A stretch of 64,000 nucleotides of DNA from Firmicutes bacterium HGW-Firmicutes-2 (lineage in GTDB: Bacteria > Bacillota > Clostridia > Lachnospirales > Vallitaleaceae): the NCBI GenBank assembly GCA_002841495.1, contig PGZV01000003.1, positions 186,001-250,000 on the forward strand. The letters are read 5' to 3'. The notes below the pieces were generated by a model. That model saw only the letters and a program-made list of their open reading frames with translations. It was not told the origin of the DNA and ran no database searches. Numbering within the stretch: position 1 is the first letter of the stretch; each line of letters begins with the position of its first letter. Positions 27,366-35,766 of this stretch are shown piece by piece. The position numbers and the translations under genes are program-made.

Positions 27366-27423
27366 TTAACGGATAAATACATTCTACTTCAGATTATAAA
27401 ATGTATATAGGTTTGTCCGTTAA
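27366..27423 (-). promoter_or_regulatory. Inverted repeat around the serine hydrolase-LytTR operon promoter
   Basis: TTAACGGA (27366-27373) and TCCGTTAA (27416-27423) form perfect 8-bp arms 42 bp apart. On the minus strand a TATAAT box lies between them, 25-50 bp upstream of the serine hydrolase gene. The arms could be half-sites for a repressor that loops across the promoter. Confidence 0.5.
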
Positions 27424-27489
27424 GTGGTCAAAATTGAAGCTTAAGATGTCATTTTTATAGGATTAAGCATCCCTTGACTCTATCCTGCA

Positions 27490-28203
27490 TTAATACAAAA
27501 GCTTATACATGCTTATGTTTCCAATCACTTCGTCTTTTACATGAAAAATCATACCGTCAACATAATTCACCGGAAGATATATATATTGATCTTCTTCATT
27601 GGGCGCTCCATTTCCGGACATGTTGCCTTCAGGGTATACTGACTTAAGCTTCGTCACAGTGTCCCCGACTTTTATGTTTCGAATAGTAGCGTACTTTGTG
27701 TCTGTGATTAGGATTTGAAAGATATAGAACTTATCATCTTCAGGTGCTTTTATGGTTCTTATTTCAAGTCCATTAAACACATACTGTTTTTCTGTAAATC
27801 CAATCAGTGGATCCATGTTTAAACCATCATCTATCGCGTATGTATGGGACTTAATTTCAACAGCCGTTCCCAGAATACCTTCAAGTTTTTCATCATCCAC
27901 CACATCATAAATAGTAACGGTATTATCGTTATAAACAAAGGCCAACTCTTTTAGAATTACATTTCCGTCCTTTTTTATTGTACCTTGTTTAATCACTTCG
28001 GAATCGGTACTATTATCATCTGGGTCTTCTTCAGAAACATCTGTAGTAGGATCTGTAGTTGGATCTGCTGCAACCTCATTTTCATTTTCTACCGTTGGTG
28101 GCGTCGTTGATGTGTCAACTTTATTAGTCTTACATCCCACCAAAACGATCACACAAAATGTCAAAACCATACCTAATATAATTAATTTATTTAAAGCTTT
28201 CAT
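27490..28203 (-). CDS. Lipoprotein of unknown function
   Basis: A 237-residue protein. A lipoprotein signal peptide ends in LVGC (Cys24). An acidic, threonine- and proline-rich linker (about 30-68, with repeated DPTTD) holds a domain of about 165 residues away from the membrane. The domain contains LVIGFTEKQYVFNGLEIRTI-like strands and VGDTVTKLKSVYP, reminiscent of small outer-surface folds found in clostridial lipoproteins. No catalytic motif is evident. SD GGAGG precedes the ATG. It lies between a two-component pair and the serine hydrolase operon, with no clear functional tie. Confidence 0.75.
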   Translation of the reverse strand: MKALNKLIILGMVLTFCVIVLVGCKTNKVDTSTTPPTVENENEVAADPTTDPTTDVSEEDPDDNSTDSEVIKQGTIKKDGNVILKELAFVYNDNTVTIYDVVDDEKLEGILGTAVEIKSHTYAIDDGLNMDPLIGFTEKQYVFNGLEIRTIKAPEDDKFYIFQILITDTKYATIRNIKVGDTVTKLKSVYPEGNMSGNGAPNEEDQYIYLPVNYVDGMIFHVKDEVIGNISMYKLLY

Positions 28204-28326
28204 TGTTATTCCTCCGTCATTTGCATTATTTGGCTTTTGGTGATTAGGGTATCCACCTTTATCCTAAGCTCATTATAATGTATATCTTTGACGGAGTCAT
28301 AACAGACTTGTATCATTCTTGTAACT

Positions 28327-29727
28327 TCATACTAATGGAAGTATCAATGAAACTGTTGTTCCTACCTCTATTTCACTTTCAAACACCAATTCCCCATTAA
28401 ATTTTTCAATAATCTCTTTGCAGATAGAAAGTCCCAGACCTGAACCTTTGATTGTATTTGAATTCTTCGCTCTATAAAACCGCTCCTGAACGTGTGAAAT
28501 ATCACGCTCATCGACACCAATACCTTCATCACTTATGGCTAAAACCGCTTCCATTTGCTGAGCAAAAACTTCTATCTTTATATGTCCTTTAGGATTGGAA
28601 TACTTAATAGCATTATCTAGTATATTCCCAATCGCGTGTGACATCAATATTTTATTTACACGAACGTAAACCGACTGATCTAAACTAACTTCTAAAGTGA
28701 TTTCATTTTTATCTGCTTTTGGCATCATTTCCAAAATAACAATCTGTGTTAATTCAGATACATCCGTCTTCTCCATGCTCAGTTCCTCCTGATCTATTTT
28801 GTCAAAACGAGAGAGCATCAAAAGTTCATTGATGAGAATCGTAAGTCGCTCTGATTCATTTACAAGATGGAAGTATATCTTTTGTAAATCTTCATCTTCA
28901 TTTTCTTCTTCATAGAGATACTGTGAAAAGCCTCTGATTGCAGCAAGGGGTGTTTTTAATTCATGAGAAACATTTGAAACAAACTGTTTCTGATACTGTA
29001 TATAGTCGTTTAATTGAATACCCATCCTATTCAATCCCGCTGCAAGCATCCCCAATTCATCCTTCCGCTTCAGCTGGATTGGCTCGAATTGCTGTTTTGA
29101 GAACCTTTCTGTAGCATCTAGAAGATATTGAATCGGTTTTGTTGTTTTACGAGCTATGTATAAGCTTGAAAGTGTAATAAGAATAATAAAACCGCCTGCC
29201 CCTACAAACAATATATATCTTATTTGATCCATAATGTCATAAAAATAAGAGATATTCTCTACAAGTTCAAAAACATAGATATTTTGATAATATTTGTCTT
29301 GAATGGGTATGGCAAAATAGATTAATTTATCTTTCGTAACCGTATAAGAATAATCTCCCTTGAGGGCATTTTCAATGTTCTCTTTATAAATACGTGGCGT
29401 TCCATTATCTATACTAATGCCATTCACCGCTAAACCTATAAGATTCAGGTTATGATCATAGATGCGCACTTCCTTACCGGAAGCTTTTAAAACCTCCAGT
29501 GCATTTTTTGATACATCCGATGTGAGTCCCTGTTCCGTTAGCCTATCCTGTTTTGAGAGTACCTCTCTAAACAATAATTCAGACAAATCAACTTTTTCCA
29601 TCATTTGCTTTTCTATCGTCACAAAACTAAAGTAGTCAATGGCTTTATCAACCGATACAATAATTATAGCAAAAGATAATACCGAGAAAAATAAATAGTT
29701 TAAAAGCAACCTCGTTGCATATTTCAT
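28327..29727 (-). CDS. Sensor histidine kinase with HAMP domain
   Basis: A 466-residue kinase. TM1 (about 7-27) and TM2 (about 170-190) flank an extracytoplasmic sensor of about 140 residues. HAMP follows at 192-243, then the H-box VSNVSHELKTPLAAIRGF (His255), N-box IGNILDNAIKYS, G1 ISDEGIGVDE and G2 IKGSGLGLSICKEI. It is a complete HisKA/HATPase kinase. Its ATG overlaps the stop of the OmpR-type regulator by 4 bp (ATGA), so the two are a translationally coupled pair. The stimulus is unknown. Confidence 0.93.
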   Translation of the reverse strand: MKYATRLLLNYLFFSVLSFAIIIVSVDKAIDYFSFVTIEKQMMEKVDLSELLFREVLSKQDRLTEQGLTSDVSKNALEVLKASGKEVRIYDHNLNLIGLAVNGISIDNGTPRIYKENIENALKGDYSYTVTKDKLIYFAIPIQDKYYQNIYVFELVENISYFYDIMDQIRYILFVGAGGFIILITLSSLYIARKTTKPIQYLLDATERFSKQQFEPIQLKRKDELGMLAAGLNRMGIQLNDYIQYQKQFVSNVSHELKTPLAAIRGFSQYLYEEENEDEDLQKIYFHLVNESERLTILINELLMLSRFDKIDQEELSMEKTDVSELTQIVILEMMPKADKNEITLEVSLDQSVYVRVNKILMSHAIGNILDNAIKYSNPKGHIKIEVFAQQMEAVLAISDEGIGVDERDISHVQERFYRAKNSNTIKGSGLGLSICKEIIEKFNGELVFESEIEVGTTVSLILPLV

Positions 29728-30422
29728 ATGGATTCACCTCCCATTTGGTAACCAAATCCATAGATGGTCTTAACATACTTTGGGCTCTCAGTATCATCTT
29801 CTAACTTCTTTCTAAGCCTCATAATGGTCATATCCACACTTCGGCTGTCACCTAAATAATCATAACCCCATACAATATCCAAGATTTCATCTCTGGTAAA
29901 AATCTTTTTGGGTCTTAGTAGTAGCGTTTCAAGAATTTTGTATTCCTTTGCAGTAAGAAATACGCGCGTTCCGTTTTTTAGCACCATTCTCGTTTCCAAA
30001 TCAAACTTTAATTCCCCATAAAGAATTTCATTAGTTTCATCATCTTGGCTCAACCCGTTATGTTCATATCTTCGCAGAACAACTTTGATTCTCGCAAGAA
30101 GCTCTCTATTGTCAAAAGGCTTTGTAACATAATCTTCTGCACCAAGCTCAAGACCCAATACTTTATCTATGATTTCATTCTTTGCTGATAATATGATTAC
30201 TGGAATCACGTACTTTTTTTCAATTTCTTTGCACAAATCATATCCGGAGTAGTCTGGCAACATTAAATCCAGCAAGACCAGATCCGGTTGAAAGACATCC
30301 ATCGCTGCAAGTCCTATGCGACCATTTTCGGCGGTTTTCACTTGATAATTTTCGCTTTTTAGGACAAACTCAAGTAAATCTCTTATCGCTAGCTCATCAT
30401 CAATCACCAGAATCTTTTTCAC
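29724..30422 (-). CDS. OmpR/PhoB-family response regulator
   Basis: A regulator of 232 residues. The receiver has VIDDE, phospho-acceptor Asp52 (VLLDLMLPDYSG) and TKPFDNRELLARI. The winged-helix output domain follows (LTAKEYKILETLLL, GYDYLGDSRSVDMTIMRLRKKL). A longer open frame reaches 30575 but would overlap the GGDEF gene. I place the start at GTG 30422, giving KKILVIDDE at the N-terminus, the usual family length, and GAAGAAGG 6 bp upstream. The kinase gene follows with a 4-bp overlap. Confidence 0.9.
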   Translation of the reverse strand: MKKILVIDDELAIRDLLEFVLKSENYQVKTAENGRIGLAAMDVFQPDLVLLDLMLPDYSGYDLCKEIEKKYVIPVIILSAKNEIIDKVLGLELGAEDYVTKPFDNRELLARIKVVLRRYEHNGLSQDDETNEILYGELKFDLETRMVLKNGTRVFLTAKEYKILETLLLRPKKIFTRDEILDIVWGYDYLGDSRSVDMTIMRLRKKLEDDTESPKYVKTIYGFGYQMGGESI

Positions 30423-30450
30423 TTGAAACCTTCTTCCATCAAACTTTGAT

Positions 30451-31569
30451 CTACTGATCCTGTTCTCTTCTGCCGTATAAACCTTTTGATTTTGTCTTGT
30501 TTGTATACATCGCTTTGTCCGCTTCACTGAATATAGAATATATACTTTTAATTCCATTTTTATTATAAAAAGCATGTCCGTACGCCAATGTTAATTTTAT
30601 TTCTCTATTTTCATTTGTATCCATTAATAAGTCATCAAACTTGGCTAGAGCCTCATCAACCATCTTCTTTGAACCCTCTTTGCAAATAACACAAAACTCA
30701 TCGCCACCGATTCTATAAGGCGTTCCAATATCCGTAAAAATTTCTTTTATCAGATTTGCTGCTGCAAAAATCAAATCATCTCCATACTTATGTCCATATC
30801 TATCGTTGGTGACCTTCAAGTCATTGATATCAAAAATAACAATGGATGCATTATTATTGCCATTCGTATATTGTTGCATCTCCTCTTCAAAAGATGCTCG
30901 ATTTTTTATTTTGGTCTGAACATCATACCTAAATTGTATCTCAAGTAAAAAGATATAAAATAGTAATAAAGATATCGATGTACAACTCCAAATGAGCAGG
31001 AGGTCTTTAAACAGAATCTGAACTAGAATGCCTAATACAGGTAAGAAAAAAATACCAATAATTACCTTCTTATCACCTAATTTATATTCAGTACTATTTC
31101 TTATTACAACAATTAGAAACATTATGTAATAAAACATGCTAATAACCGTTGGCAGCAAAAATAGATTGCCTCGTGTATATTGACTTTGAGCATCGACTAA
31201 AAAAACCAGGCCTGTATTGAAACTTAGAATGCAAATGAATGCATTGAGATATAAAGGCAGTGTTAATAAGAAGGTCTGTAGTTTGTTATTATTATCTCCA
31301 AATAGTAATAATAGAAAAAATGGCACTACGGGGCTTAAAGAAAACCCTAAGACGTTGATGAACCGATAAGGGATCATAAGATTGCTATTACCTGAGTATT
31401 CAATATAAATCGTCCCGATTTCCAATAGTAATAGGATAATTGTCGTCACGACTGCATAAGTATACACCTTATTTTTCTCATTATTTATAATAATATTGCG
31501 CTTGGCTAAATTCATTAGAAATAAAAGCGCAATCATTGCAAGCAAATTCGTACTGATTAAAGTTATCAT
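30451..31569 (-). CDS. Membrane-bound GGDEF diguanylate cyclase
   Basis: A 372-residue protein. Seven or eight TM helices (1-215) form a compact sensor, followed by a GGDEF domain (FDINDLKVTNDRYGH, YRIGGDEFCV). The active-site motif is intact. The expected RxxD inhibitory site is not present upstream of it. The gene ends 28 bp before the OmpR-type regulator, so the three may be co-transcribed, linking c-di-GMP synthesis to that two-component system. A clear SD is lacking at the ATG, suggesting modest translation. Confidence 0.88.
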   Translation of the reverse strand: MITLISTNLLAMIALLFLMNLAKRNIIINNEKNKVYTYAVVTTIILLLLEIGTIYIEYSGNSNLMIPYRFINVLGFSLSPVVPFFLLLLFGDNNNKLQTFLLTLPLYLNAFICILSFNTGLVFLVDAQSQYTRGNLFLLPTVISMFYYIMFLIVVIRNSTEYKLGDKKVIIGIFFLPVLGILVQILFKDLLLIWSCTSISLLLFYIFLLEIQFRYDVQTKIKNRASFEEEMQQYTNGNNNASIVIFDINDLKVTNDRYGHKYGDDLIFAAANLIKEIFTDIGTPYRIGGDEFCVICKEGSKKMVDEALAKFDDLLMDTNENREIKLTLAYGHAFYNKNGIKSIYSIFSEADKAMYTNKTKSKGLYGRREQDQ

Positions 31570-31691
31570 ATTAGCTATTCCACTTCTATTTTATTCTTAA
31601 TCCTCTTGATGATTCAGAATTTTTACATCCTCGACTCATAGTTCAAGTATAAAATAAGCCCAATAATATTACAACCACATTTGAAAAAGAA

Positions 31692-31731
31692 AAACACATC
31701 CGCGGAACATGGTTGCCCAGTAGATGTGTTT
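31692..31731 (-). terminator. Terminator after the GerMN gene
   Basis: AAACACATC (31692-31700) pairs with GATGTGTTT (31723-31731), and a T-rich tract follows on the minus strand. The 22-base loop has an imperfect inner stem. It lies about 100 bp after the GerMN gene. Confidence 0.75.
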
Positions 31732-31832
31732 ACTCTATTTTACGAAATACCTTTACCGCCATAAATGGTTATAGCAGTGACAACTATTATATTCTCCATT
31801 TCGTTTGCCGCTTCCAATAAATACTTCATCAC

Positions 31833-33089
31833 TTAAAGACCAATCAAATCTTCGAAACGGTTTAAGGGTTCATCCAATAGGATGTTTCCTATTGTTTCAC
31901 CGATTTGACCCTCAACCAAAATTTGTACCCTTTCTATTTCAGGAAACTCAGTCAAGGTATTTACTATAGAACTTAGCGTCATAAGTTCACCCGCACTTCC
32001 GCCTGGATGGTTTTCTACAAACGCCCTTGAAAAATCAACCGTACATAGCCCATTCTCCAGGTTGATACTAAGAAGCCTTGTTCCTTCAGGTATGGATGAG
32101 GACAAGATGGTGTTATTTGTACCTGCAATCAAGCCTAAAACAGCTGCTTTGGCTATCCCATTATCATAAACTGTTAGTGTCCTTACTTCTTTCCATACTT
32201 TTAATGCATCCAGATCAGGAAAATATAATGTCACTTCATTTTGTGTTATATTCATAGCGCTGGACAAAAAATAGCCTGCTGAAAAAGGTTCATCTCCTAA
32301 TTCAAATAATTTTTCAAAAGTCACGACCCCAATGTTTTCACGAATAACCCGTTGCTCGTAATAGTCACGACCTTGTTGCCTATGTAAAACCGTATATTCT
32401 TTAAGACCTGTGTCTTTTTCTTCTACTTTCGTAATCTGTCCGCTGATCGACTGAAGCACACCGTCTTGGTCTCTTACATTTTCAGTCCAGTAAGTTCCGA
32501 TTACTAAAGGTGTCTGAATCAAGGTAAGCTGATTATACTTAGAATCCATCATAACTTCTTCTGTTTTTGTTTGTATGAGTCTATTGCCTTCAATCGTATA
32601 GCTTAATTCTATCGAAAAATCTTTGGTACTTTCGCCATCTGACATATCATCTACAGTTCCACTTACCATGTACATGCGTTTTGTTGGTTCACTCATTACT
32701 AAATCCAGTTGTGCCCTATGGCCGTATTCTGCAAATCCTTCGTATTTCCACTCATAGCCAACCCTATCCGGTAATAATTTAGACAATGCATCGACTTGAT
32801 AGATTGGTTCATTGATGCTTGCCACTTTTGTTAATGCATTCCAACCCACCTCTTTTCCAAATAACTCTGTGACTGCGCGAAGAGGTATATAGGTCGTACC
32901 ATCGACAACAAAATTATCTGTGGAAACCGGTGTATTATCCACTTCTACCGTCACTGTGTTTCTGTAAACTTTTATCAACTCACTTAAATCATTACCCATC
33001 AGTGTTCCTGATAAAAAAGATAGGGACAATAAAACTATAAACATGGATATCCATGTTTTTTGTGTTAAAGTTATCGGCTTGTTTTTCAT
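31833..33089 (-). CDS. Secreted protein with copper-amine-oxidase-N stalk and GerMN domain
   Basis: About 418 residues. A signal peptide or signal anchor covers about 10-35. A stalk module follows (TYIPLRAVTELFGKEVGWNA, 65-90), then a central beta-rich region of about 160 residues. A C-terminal GerMN domain (near 290-410) shows VTLYFPD and SSIVNTLTEFPEIERVQILV. GerMN domains occur in GerM sporulation and LpqB-type lipoproteins and are thought to bind peptidoglycan or partner proteins. I choose ATG 33089 (AAGGAG at 8 bp) over GTG 33098. The stalk suggests a cell-surface location, consistent with a spore-forming Clostridium. Confidence 0.85.
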   Translation of the reverse strand: MKNKPITLTQKTWISMFIVLLSLSFLSGTLMGNDLSELIKVYRNTVTVEVDNTPVSTDNFVVDGTTYIPLRAVTELFGKEVGWNALTKVASINEPIYQVDALSKLLPDRVGYEWKYEGFAEYGHRAQLDLVMSEPTKRMYMVSGTVDDMSDGESTKDFSIELSYTIEGNRLIQTKTEEVMMDSKYNQLTLIQTPLVIGTYWTENVRDQDGVLQSISGQITKVEEKDTGLKEYTVLHRQQGRDYYEQRVIRENIGVVTFEKLFELGDEPFSAGYFLSSAMNITQNEVTLYFPDLDALKVWKEVRTLTVYDNGIAKAAVLGLIAGTNNTILSSSIPEGTRLLSINLENGLCTVDFSRAFVENHPGGSAGELMTLSSIVNTLTEFPEIERVQILVEGQIGETIGNILLDEPLNRFEDLIGL

Positions 33090-33278
33090 AGCATTCACTC
33101 CTTTTTTATTAAAGTTGTAAGGTTGTCATGATTTTAACAGCTGTTTTAAAATTTAATAATTAAAACGTTTCCTCAAAAAGATAGTTATACTATTTATTAT
33201 ATACTTTATTTGGCATCAATAATAGTCATATCAATTCTTTATAAAAGTCTAAATGATTGCTAAATACCATAGTTTATA

Positions 33279-33372
33279 TAAAAAGTACGCCTTAATCAGA
33301 GCTCTACAGGTATGTAGAATTTCCTTCATTTTCACATGGATGTAAAACGAAAGGATGACTAAGAAGTACTTT
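33279..33372 (-). terminator. Long imperfect hairpin after the manC gene
   Basis: AAAAAGTAC near 33280 pairs with GTACTTTTT near 33366, and CTTAATCA pairs, with one mismatch, with TGACTAAG inside it. The loop is about 50 bases. It lies just after the manC stop and probably ends the sulfur-manC transcript. A structured RNA cannot be excluded. Confidence 0.45.
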
Positions 33373-33379
33373 TTGACGA

Positions 33380-34453
33380 TTAAATATAATGTTCCATTTT
33401 CTGCTCTTTAACCTGTTGGACCAGATCTCTTACTTCTTGGGTACGACTTTTATCGCACACCAAAACGACATTGCCGGATTGCACGATTACAAGATCATGA
33501 ACACCCAAAGCGGCTATTAAAACATCCTGTCCATGAATGAAACAGTCTGTATTGTCAATCCCAACATAATCACCCTTCACAACCATACCCTGTATATCTG
33601 AAGCTGAAGTATCTGCCAGTGCACCCCAACTACCCAAATCATCCCAACCAAAATCACCCTGGACCAGAAGAATTTGATCACTCTTTTCCAGAATACTGTA
33701 ATCAATGGATATTGCCTCAAGGTTGTGAAAAACAGTCCTCATGACGACATCTTCACTATCGGTTCCGATGTTTTCTTCAATTTGGATTAACCCATTATAA
33801 AGTTCCGGCAAATATAGCTGAATTTTATTAAGGATCGAGTCTACCTGCCAGATAAATATGCCACTATTCCAATAATAACGACCCGATTTTACGAACGCCA
33901 TTGCGGTGTCTAAGTCCGGCTTCTCGACAAAGCGTTTTACAGAATATACTGGAGGGCCATTATCAATTGGGACCTCTTCGCGCTCCACATAACCATAGCC
34001 TGTATCGGGACGGCTGGGCATGATGCCAATTGTTACAAGATAATCCGAGTTCGATGCCCATTGAATACCCTTATCTAAGCAGAGATGAAAGTCAGTCAGT
34101 CCTTGAATCATATGATCAGCCGGAAACACAAGCATTGTTGCACTGGGATCTCGTTTTCGAATATGGACAGCAGCAAGACCAATACAAGGCGCAGTATTTT
34201 TGCCAATAGGTTCCACTAGAAAATTCTCAAGCGGAAGATCTGGCAGCTGTTGTTTCGCTAAATCCAAATGTTCGGAACCGACAACAACCAATACTTGATT
34301 CGGTGGGAATAAATCTAGCAAGCGGTCATAAGATTGTTGGATCAAAGAGCGGTTTCCAATCAGGGTCAGAAATTGTTTCGGTTTATTGCTTCGACTCTCA
34401 GGCCAAAAACGTGTACCTTGACCTCCCGCCAAAATTACAGCATATCGCTTCAT
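33380..34453 (-). CDS. manC: Mannose-1-phosphate guanylyltransferase
   Basis: A 357-residue nucleotidyltransferase that makes GDP-mannose from mannose-1-phosphate and GTP. The signature LAGGQGTRFWPESRSNKPKQ opens the protein (8-27). It also shows FVEKPD, YYWNSGIF and the metal/product region FGWDDLGSWGAL. It lacks the C-terminal isomerase domain of long ManC/AlgA proteins. It lies downstream of the decayed GH130/toroid genes, suggesting that a mannose-handling locus once included all three. It appears intact, so GDP-mannose synthesis is probably still used. Confidence 0.92.
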   Translation of the reverse strand: MKRYAVILAGGQGTRFWPESRSNKPKQFLTLIGNRSLIQQSYDRLLDLFPPNQVLVVVGSEHLDLAKQQLPDLPLENFLVEPIGKNTAPCIGLAAVHIRKRDPSATMLVFPADHMIQGLTDFHLCLDKGIQWASNSDYLVTIGIMPSRPDTGYGYVEREEVPIDNGPPVYSVKRFVEKPDLDTAMAFVKSGRYYWNSGIFIWQVDSILNKIQLYLPELYNGLIQIEENIGTDSEDVVMRTVFHNLEAISIDYSILEKSDQILLVQGDFGWDDLGSWGALADTSASDIQGMVVKGDYVGIDNTDCFIHGQDVLIAALGVHDLVIVQSGNVVLVCDKSRTQEVRDLVQQVKEQKMEHYI

Positions 34454-34499
34454 CCTTTGTCATCCTTTCATAAATAAACTGTTAAACTACCCATTCTGA

Positions 34500-35485
34500 T
34501 CATCGATGTGCAGATTCTAAAGCTTTTTCTAACTGGATTTTAGCACCTCCATCATATAATTTTGGAGCACTAAGGACCGAATCATTAATACTACCGATTA
34601 ACTCCCATCGATAGAGTGCGCATTGTGCAAGTACGTATGAAATGGTTGACTCGGCACCGCGATTTTCATTTGGGCCGTCTGGATCAAGGCCATCCGAACA
34701 GGAACCTATCAATGGGTTAAACAATGATTTACCCTGAAGATTTCTACCCAAATACCACTGAAATGCTGCGTAAGCCATTTCCAGATATTTTTGATCCCCG
34801 GTCAGTTCCATGGCTAAGATACATGTTTCCGTCATAGCCCCCGCATCCACCGGTTGTTGGCTATAGAGAGCCTTCTCTTTTCCCTTGTGATACCATCCTT
34901 CATTGCCGATCATATCAAAGTAACCCTTATTATACTGCGTATTCAGTAAGAAATCCAGTGATGCCATGCCTACTTCCAAATAACTAGGGTCGCCTAGGTG
35001 GCGATACCCGAGCAGCAACGCTTGAGACAATCGAGCGTTATCATAAGACAAAAAGTCTTTAAACCAGTTCCAGGTACCGTTTGCAAAAGTTGGATAGCGA
35101 TTCAAGCAACGCATCACAAATGTGTTTCAGGCTATCTTTCGCAACGTTATGGTCATGATGTAAGGTCAAAAAGGATGCGAGACCACAAGCTGTAAGCCTG
35201 TGCACGCGGGAAAACCAGTTGATCGATCATAGGCAGATGCTCTTCCAAAATAAGCTTTGCCAATAGACCAGGTGCCCGGTTCCAAACTAAGCTGGTAGCT
35301 TCCCCAAGCCCCCACATGCAACGACCGAAGGTATCCTAGCTGATGCTCTGCGGATGAAATTCTTTTTTAAAGTTCATAAAATTGTTGAACCAACCATCAT
35401 CGCGCTTGCAATGGATTAGAAAAGACATATATTTATCCACCATGATTAAGGCGGACTCATCATGAAACAAGTTGTAATATTGTGC
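34500..35485 (-). pseudogene. Decayed alpha/alpha-toroid glycan-processing gene
   Basis: Reading three frames in order gives one colinear protein: AQYYNLFHDESALIMVDKYM, then DTFGRCMWGLGEA and VFPRAQAY, then ACGLASFLTLHHDHNVAKD, then TFANGTWNWFKDFLSYDNAR onward. It is broken by an in-frame TAG at 35336-35338 and by frameshifts near 35190-35195 and 35100. The last 205 codons are open from a GTG at 35117. The pattern matches the helical toroid proteins often encoded beside GH130 phosphorylases and mannosyltransferases. Its N-terminus is missing where it joins the GH130 fragment. Confidence 0.75.
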
Positions 35486-35720
35486 AAATGCAACGATCAA
35501 TACCGTTCTCGCTAATGGCTTTTGTTAGATGAGAAAAACCTCTGCGATCTTCGACACGCGCTAAAAGAAGTGTCTTATTTTCGAAAATTACAGCTGCAGG
35601 ATTAAAGACTGTATTTGCTGGGTAAGGCCAGTCAGATGCCTGAAAGATTGGATTGTTTGGATGCCTTTCAAATAATTCGCTGAAACTTTCATGACTACCT
35701 GCTGCATTCTTAATAAACAT
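35460..35720 (-). pseudogene. N-terminal fragment of a GH130 mannoside phosphorylase
   Basis: An 86-codon frame starting at ATG 35720 with SD AAGGAAG. Residues 1-76 match the N-terminus of GH130 enzymes (RHPNNPIFQASDWPYPANTV, LLARVEDRRGFSHLT). A complete enzyme has about 300-350 residues. After about residue 76 the sequence runs into the toroid gene in another frame, so an internal deletion removed the rest. The palindrome TTTGGAT-A-ATCCAAA at 35736-35750 just upstream may have been an operator. The frame is very unlikely to encode an active enzyme. Confidence 0.8.
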
Positions 35721-35766
35721 GATGGTCTTCCTTTATTTGGATAATCCAAATGTGCTATTTGTTAAT

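Noticed and set aside
30423-30575. N-terminal extension of the OmpR-type regulator
   Set aside because: It would overlap the GGDEF gene by about 125 bp and put 51 extra residues before VIDDE. GTG 30422 has an SD and gives the standard length.
33279-33372. A riboswitch between the manC gene and the GerMN gene
   Set aside because: It is downstream of manC on the transcribed strand and about 190 bp before the next start, and it lacks any conserved riboswitch core I know; a terminator is more likely.
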